The notes under the pieces are model-generated. The model had not been told where the DNA came from and ran no database searches. It worked only from the letters and a program-made list of their open reading frames with translations. The position numbers and the translations under genes were made by a program. A DNA stretch of 64,000 nucleotides. It comes from Streptomyces sp. ML-6. GTDB taxonomy: Bacteria; Actinomycetota; Actinomycetes; Streptomycetales; Streptomycetaceae. Where the stretch lies: positions 1,941,001-2,005,000 of the forward strand of contig NZ_JAOTIK010000001.1 of the NCBI RefSeq assembly GCF_030116705.1, written 5' to 3'. Positions 60,568 to 64,000 of the stretch are shown piece after piece. How positions within the stretch are numbered: the stretch's first letter is position 1; the number at the start of each line of letters is the position of its first letter.

Positions 60568-61644
60568 ATGGACGAACAGGAACTGCTCGCCGCCGTCGAC
60601 GCCCTGGTGACCCATGACGGGCGGGACGCGGTGTGCGGCCCGGTCGGCGACGGTGCGGACCCCGTCCGCCTGCCGACGGACGAGTCGGTCGACTTCAGGG
60701 CCCTGGGCAGGGTGCTGAGCAGCCGGTACGGGCAGGCCCGCAACCTGGCCATGGGCGGGTACGTCGATCCGACGGTGACCGCGCGCACCGGGGCGCCGCT
60801 CCTCGCCCCGTTCGGGGACCGGGTCGTGGAGATGCGCGCGTGGAACCACGCCGGCCGGTGGATCGGCTGCGGTGCGGTCCGGACCGACGGGGCGGTGCGG
60901 CCGGTGGTGCTGGTGGCCGGGTGGTCCGTACGGCGGCGGCCGGACGCGGGGGCGGTGTCCCGGCGTCCGGACGAACGGACCATACCGGGCACGGGAAAGG
61001 ACGAAGGAAAGTGGTCGAACGGGCCGGCGGAGGGGACGACCTGGGTGGACCGGGTCGTCGCCGTCACCGGATGGACCCGGGAGCGGGGCGCCGCCGTCGA
61101 CTGGGCGGCGGTCGAGTCCCGGCTCGGGACGGCGCTGCCGGGTGACTACAAGGAGCTCGTCGAACGGTTCGGTCACGGCGACTTCGACGACTACCTCGGT
61201 CTCCTGATCGCCGACGGCCCGCCCGGCAGCCTCGACCTCGTCGAGTTCAACGAGTTCTGGAACCGGGCGGCCGCGGAGAACGGCGGCGGGCCGTGGGAGC
61301 CGTACCGCCTGCACCCGGCTCCCGGGGGCCTGTTGCAGTGGGCGAGCACGGAGCAGCAGAGCTCGTTCTACTGGCTCACCGAGGGCACCGACCCCGACCG
61401 GTGGCCCATCCTCGTCACGGGTGACGACTACGGCGAGTGGGACCGGTTCGACGGCTCGACGGCGGAGTTCGTCCACCGTCTGCTCACCGACCCGCGGTTT
61501 CCCCGTTCCACCGCGCGCCACTTCGACCGGCACTGGTTCACGAGTTACGAGAACCCGGACGAGAACCCGGACGGCGAGGAGGACGCTCGGAACGACCGGC
61601 CCCTGGTACGAAGGTTCGAACAACGGGGCGACGGGAACGGCTGA
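60568..61644 (+). CDS. SMI1/KNR4 (SUKH) domain protein
   Basis: 358 residues. The C-terminal part (about 178-320: WAAVESRLGTALPGDYKELVERFGHGDFDDYLGLLIADGPPGSLDLVEFN, LVTGDDYGEWDRFDG) is a SUKH domain. The N-terminal 130 residues are of unknown type. In bacteria SUKH proteins often serve as immunity proteins to contact-dependent or polymorphic toxins; no toxin gene is adjacent, so this may be an orphan immunity protein or a general cell-wall regulator. TTGACT stands seven bases before the ATG, not a good -10. Followed by a membrane-protein gene and a small orphan. Confidence 0.82.
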   Translation: MDEQELLAAVDALVTHDGRDAVCGPVGDGADPVRLPTDESVDFRALGRVLSSRYGQARNLAMGGYVDPTVTARTGAPLLAPFGDRVVEMRAWNHAGRWIGCGAVRTDGAVRPVVLVAGWSVRRRPDAGAVSRRPDERTIPGTGKDEGKWSNGPAEGTTWVDRVVAVTGWTRERGAAVDWAAVESRLGTALPGDYKELVERFGHGDFDDYLGLLIADGPPGSLDLVEFNEFWNRAAAENGGGPWEPYRLHPAPGGLLQWASTEQQSSFYWLTEGTDPDRWPILVTGDDYGEWDRFDGSTAEFVHRLLTDPRFPRSTARHFDRHWFTSYENPDENPDGEEDARNDRPLVRRFEQRGDGNG

Positions 61645-61703
61645 GAGCAAGTGCCGGCAGGGGGGGGCCGCCTCTCCGGCAGGCATATGGGAGGGGCGGG
61701 GAC

Positions 61704-62384
61704 GTGGGCGGCATGAGGGATGCCTGGGAACGCGCCGGGGCAGCCTGGGAACGCGCCGGGGACGCCGTGGCGCGCGTGTTCCGGTCGATGCAGGAGTGGA
61801 CACCGCGCCGACCGCGCCTGGCGGGGGCGCTGTTGGGCCTCGGAGCGGCGCTGATGCTGGTGGGGTGCGGGCTGGTGGGCGTCGTCCTGGGGGACGACTG
61901 GGAGCTCGCGAAGCTGCTGCTGATCGTGGCATCGGTCGTCGTCATACTCGATCTGCCGCTGATCCTCGTACCGACGGAGAAGCAGATGCTGGTGATACTG
62001 CCCTGCCTGATAGTGCTGCTGGTCTCGGTGCTGGTCGGCTTCCGCGACTCCGTGCTGAGCCTGCGCGGCGAACGGACGCCCGTGACGGTCACCGAGGTCA
62101 CCAGCTTCCGGAAGCCGATCACCGGAGGCGACGATCACACGTGCGGGCTCCGGCTCCCGGACGGCCGCAGGACATCCGTCACGGGCACGAAGGTCTGCAC
62201 CGCGTACACCCGCGTCGGTGACCGCATCCATGTGTACGCCGACCCGCACGGCCTGGTCGCCCCGACGGGAACGGCCCCCGTGATCACGTTCCCCGTACTC
62301 GGGACGGTCGTCGGAACGGCCACGCTGCTGCTGGTCGTGGCGGCGTCCCGGACGATGGGCCAACGGCGCCGCACGCCCGGCTAA
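61704..62384 (+). CDS. Four-helix membrane protein of unknown function
   Basis: 226 residues from a GTG (GGGAGGGG seven bases before); an ATG nine bases later is further from it. Four hydrophobic segments (about 41-62, 73-92, 97-116, 195-217) and a beta-rich domain between the third and fourth, GERTPVTVTEVTSFRKP...HVYADPHG, containing two Cys (HTCGL, KVCTAY). A DUF3592-like reading is possible but not sure. The first codons hold a 19-base direct repeat giving AWERAG twice. Confidence 0.7.
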   Translation: MGGMRDAWERAGAAWERAGDAVARVFRSMQEWTPRRPRLAGALLGLGAALMLVGCGLVGVVLGDDWELAKLLLIVASVVVILDLPLILVPTEKQMLVILPCLIVLLVSVLVGFRDSVLSLRGERTPVTVTEVTSFRKPITGGDDHTCGLRLPDGRRTSVTGTKVCTAYTRVGDRIHVYADPHGLVAPTGTAPVITFPVLGTVVGTATLLLVVAASRTMGQRRRTPG

Positions 62385-62402
62385 GGGCTGTCCCGCGTCA
62401 CA

Positions 62403-62408
62403 TACCAT
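62403..62408 (+). promoter_or_regulatory. -10 element of the small orphan gene (leaderless)
   Basis: TACCAT ends six bases before the ATG at 62415. Confidence 0.5.
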
Positions 62409-62414
62409 CGGCGG

Positions 62415-62825
62415 ATGGACGACGCACGATTCCTGGACCTGCTCGACGATCTGTGCCGTCGACCCGCCATGTTCACCGGCGAACGGACGGTCTCCTCCGT
62501 CGCCGCCTTCCTGACCGGCTACTACATCGGTGTGTCCCATTCCGAACCCGGATCCGGGCCCCTCGGGCATTCTCCGCACGGGCGCTGGGGAAGGTGGGTC
62601 GAGATGCGCTACGACGTCTTCGACCCCGCGTGGTCCTGGAGCCGGATCCTGCTGCACCACCACGGCGACGACCAGGGGGTCTTCGAGGTCCTTCCGTCCC
62701 TGTTCCGCGAGTTCCTCGCGGACCGGGACGCCCATGGCGCCGAAGGGCTCGCGGCGCGGCACCACGAACAGTTCGCCGGCCGGTGCCCGGCGCCCGAGCA
62801 CACGCACACCGCGACCCCCTGCTGA
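62415..62825 (+). CDS. Small hypothetical protein
   Basis: 136 residues, no signal. MDDARFLDLLDDLCRRPAMFTGERTVSSVAAFLTGYYIGVS, VEMRYDVFDPAWSWSRILLHHHGDDQGVFEVLPSLFREFLADR. His- and acid-rich C-terminus. No recognised domain, though it resembles proteins often near SUKH-type immunity genes. Leaderless start probable. Function unknown. Confidence 0.68.
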   Translation: MDDARFLDLLDDLCRRPAMFTGERTVSSVAAFLTGYYIGVSHSEPGSGPLGHSPHGRWGRWVEMRYDVFDPAWSWSRILLHHHGDDQGVFEVLPSLFREFLADRDAHGAEGLAARHHEQFAGRCPAPEHTHTATPC

Positions 62826-62840
62826 GCCCGGCCGGGTCGG

Positions 62841-62846
62841 TAGGGT
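62841..62846 (+). promoter_or_regulatory. -10 element of a truncated gene (leaderless)
   Basis: TAGGGT ends seven bases before the GTG at 62854. Confidence 0.55.
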
Positions 62847-62853
62847 CGACCAC

Positions 62854-63003
62854 GTGGTGAGGCGTGGCGGGAGCGCGAAGGCGGAAGCGGGCACGGACAC
62901 GGATGCGCGGCCCGGGGCGACGGGACCGTCGCCGGCGTCCGGGAGGGCGTGGTCGTTCGACGCGGCACTGTGGGTAGTGCTGGCCGGTGCGGGGTTCCCT
63001 GTC
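62854..63003 (+). pseudogene. N-terminal remnant of a truncated gene
   Basis: A leaderless-type promoter precedes a GTG frame of about 50 residues (VVRRGGSAKAEAGTD..., then AWSFDAALWVVLAGAGFPV). The LxGAGFP pattern resembles N-termini of lantibiotic-dehydratase-like proteins, but that is a guess. Near 62990-63003 the high-G+C coding character stops and A+T-richer sequence carrying an antisense gene begins. The frame runs on by chance to 63138. Interpreted as a gene cut by insertion or rearrangement. Confidence 0.4.
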
Positions 63004-63316
63004 AAGTCCTTGTGTTCACGTCTTGTGCCTCCTCGGCGTGGTGGCACGGGTGGTGGCCGTGCAGAGGCTGGGACAGCCACCCAACTGTTCGGACGAGCAG
63101 CTTCTGCCAGGTCGACTCTGCCTTGTTCACCGGCGTGATGTAGGCCGCTTCCATGAAATCGGTGGGCCTGTTCGTGGTCCCGGCACCGAGCATGTTCCCG
63201 ATGCAGAGCAACATGCGGCGGGCGGCTCTCAATTCATCACTGATGGACCCGATGCTCCACTCACCCAGATTCTTTGAGTCGCCCGGGATTCTCAACCTCC
63301 TGGGACGCGGTCTCAC
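63002..63316 (-). CDS. Hypothetical protein in atypical DNA
   Basis: 104 residues from a GTG (MRPRPRRLRIPGDSKNLGEWSIGS...). The middle, ISDELRAARRMLLCIGNMLGAGTTNRPTDFMEAAYITPVN, reads like real protein with good codon choice for its frame, but the base composition is more A+T-rich than the flanks. I recognise no family. AGGAGG occurs at 63297-63302 on the minus strand inside the frame, so the true start may be later. It begins at the junction with the truncated gene and is probably part of horizontally acquired DNA. Confidence 0.45.
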   Translation of the reverse strand: MRPRPRRLRIPGDSKNLGEWSIGSISDELRAARRMLLCIGNMLGAGTTNRPTDFMEAAYITPVNKAESTWQKLLVRTVGWLSQPLHGHHPCHHAEEAQDVNTRT

Positions 63317-63424
63317 GCCTTCGTTTTGGCGGGCGCCGACTGCCGGAATTCGCCTATAAGAAGTAGCCCAGTATCTTTCTGGACTCGCTCCGGTTGAGCA
63401 TCCTATGAACTCAACACCGTTGCG
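63317..63424. other. A+T-rich stretch in the insertion scar
   Basis: Low-G+C segment between two minus-strand frames. No clear inverted-repeat end of an IS could be identified. Confidence 0.35.
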
Positions 63425-63916
63425 TTAGCGCCGTGAACGGTTGCTGAGGCCGTGCTCGAAGAATGCAATGGCGGCGTGGACGGTGTAGTTCTGGGACTTC
63501 TGGGGGTGTTGTCCGGCGTTCGGCCCGTACTTGCTGGTGGGGTTCTTGCGAGTACGGGCCTTTGCTCGTTGCCGTCGGTGGGCGGGCAGGAGGTTGCCCG
63601 GGGTGGCGTGGCCGATCGAGCCGACCAGGTCTATGAGGGTGCCGGGGAAGATTCCATGGCCGGCGGTGACGGTGTCGGTTGCGGTGGTCAGCAGGACGGT
63701 GAAACTGATCCGTTCCATGGGTACTTCCGGCCGTCCGGTCAGGGCGTCGTCGCCGGCGCGGATCAGAGCCTGGTAGGCGGTGAGCAGGGCGTAGACCTCC
63801 TGGTCGAGGCCATCGATGCTGCGGGAGCGCAGGACGCGGCCGTCGAGCATGGTGGCCTTGTTAGGCCATCGCCTGCGAGGCATTGAGCACTCGCGAACAT
63901 TGTCTTCGCGGGTCAT
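63425..63916 (-). pseudogene. IS4-family transposase, C-terminal remnant
   Basis: Frame of 163 residues. From about residue 23 on (MLDGRVLRSRSIDGLDQEVYALLTAYQALIRAGDDA..., FTVLLTTATDTV, LIDLVGSIGHA, NLLPAHRRQRAKARTRKNPTSKYG) it matches the C-terminus of streptomycete IS4-type transposases, which are normally over 400 residues. The DDE catalytic core is missing upstream; the first 12-20 residues are unrelated sequence. The frame starts within the stop of an incoming gene (ATGA at 63916-63913), apparently by fusion. Inactive. Confidence 0.75.
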
Positions 63917-63999
63917 GGCGATTCATCGGCGCGGCGGTCGGTCGCCGCGAGGTACCCGTTGATCGCGTCTCTGTTCCGGGTGAGGCACCGAATCTTGTC
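63913..63999 (-). CDS. C-terminal end of an incoming gene
   Basis: The minus-strand frame entering from the right edge reads DKIRCLTRNRDAINGYLAATDRRADESP and stops at 63915-63913. The segment has a plausible helical C-terminus; I cannot name the family (integrase- or DUF6262-like tails look similar). The rest lies outside the window. Confidence 0.35.
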   Translation of the reverse strand, partial: DKIRCLTRNRDAINGYLAATDRRADESP

Positions 64000-64000
64000 G

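Noticed and set aside
63153..63359. Plus-strand frame MKSVGLFVVPAPSMFPMQ...
   Set aside because: Antisense to a minus-strand frame with better codon choice; Met/Pro-rich and no ribosome-binding sequence.

Overview
The window looks like Streptomyces chromosome. It is very G+C-rich with codons ending mostly in G or C, GTG/TTG starts are frequent, and the families are typical streptomycete ones (a GlnA2-type glutamine synthetase, a large SARP/NB-ARC/TPR regulator, a SpoIIE-type phosphatase, PhoD, bifunctional primase/polymerase). Most of it reads as ordinary core chromosome. The last kilobase is different: it has more A+T, holds gene fragments and an IS4-type transposase remnant, and looks like an insertion scar.

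Region by region. 0-5.5 kb: end of a flavin-oxidase-like gene, a PrmC/HemK-like methyltransferase, and a tightly overlapped leftward operon (secreted metallophosphatase, MFS transporter, beta-propeller protein). 5.5-9.2 kb: glnA2-like gene with a strong terminator, DUF3105 and DUF305 membrane proteins, a CBS-pair protein. 9.4-14.4 kb: possible tiny membrane protein, exported multicopper oxidase, NAD+ synthetase, membrane endonuclease/phosphatase-family protein. 14.5-20.2 kb: TetR regulator and DHA2-type efflux pump with a palindromic operator, panB, and a two-gene ABC exporter. 20.3-29.1 kb: SARP-type regulator, site-2 protease homologue, small membrane protein, F420-NADP reductase-like protein, MFS exporter, small conserved protein, methionine aminopeptidase.

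29.3-41.2 kb is the best-defined system: iron and heme acquisition. Heme oxygenase, two surface proteins each with two HtaA heme-binding domains (one ending in an LAXTG-type sortase signal), a HmuTUV-type hemin ABC importer, and an EfeO-EfeB-EfeU system. DtxR/IdeR/DmdR-type iron boxes lie before heme oxygenase, between the htaA-like genes and hmuTUV, and before efeO. Heme is probably captured at the wall, handed to HmuT, imported by HmuUV and opened by heme oxygenase; EfeUOB would add iron import and possible heme deferrochelation. A PhzF-like gene sits inside the cluster.

41-57 kb: an orphan lipoprotein, a primase/polymerase-like protein, a TetR gene with a palindromic operator, DDAH, an Rsm22-type methyltransferase, a beta-propeller lipoprotein, a Bcr/CflA exporter, a Gfo/Idh/MocA oxidoreductase, PhoD, an SDR, a secreted lamin-tail protein, a second PhzF, an inositol-phosphatase-like protein with an altered metal motif, a GNAT, a VOC protein and a cytosolic metallophosphoesterase. 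57.3-62.8 kb: a repeat-rich gap, a PAS/GAF/PP2C/HATPase signalling phosphatase, a SMI1/KNR4 protein, a four-helix membrane protein and a small orphan.

A recurring theme is the leaderless start: at least ten genes have a TANNNT -10 hexamer ending 6-8 bases before the start codon and no Shine-Dalgarno sequence. Perfect GC-rich hairpins separate most convergent pairs. No tRNA, rRNA or CRISPR array was seen.
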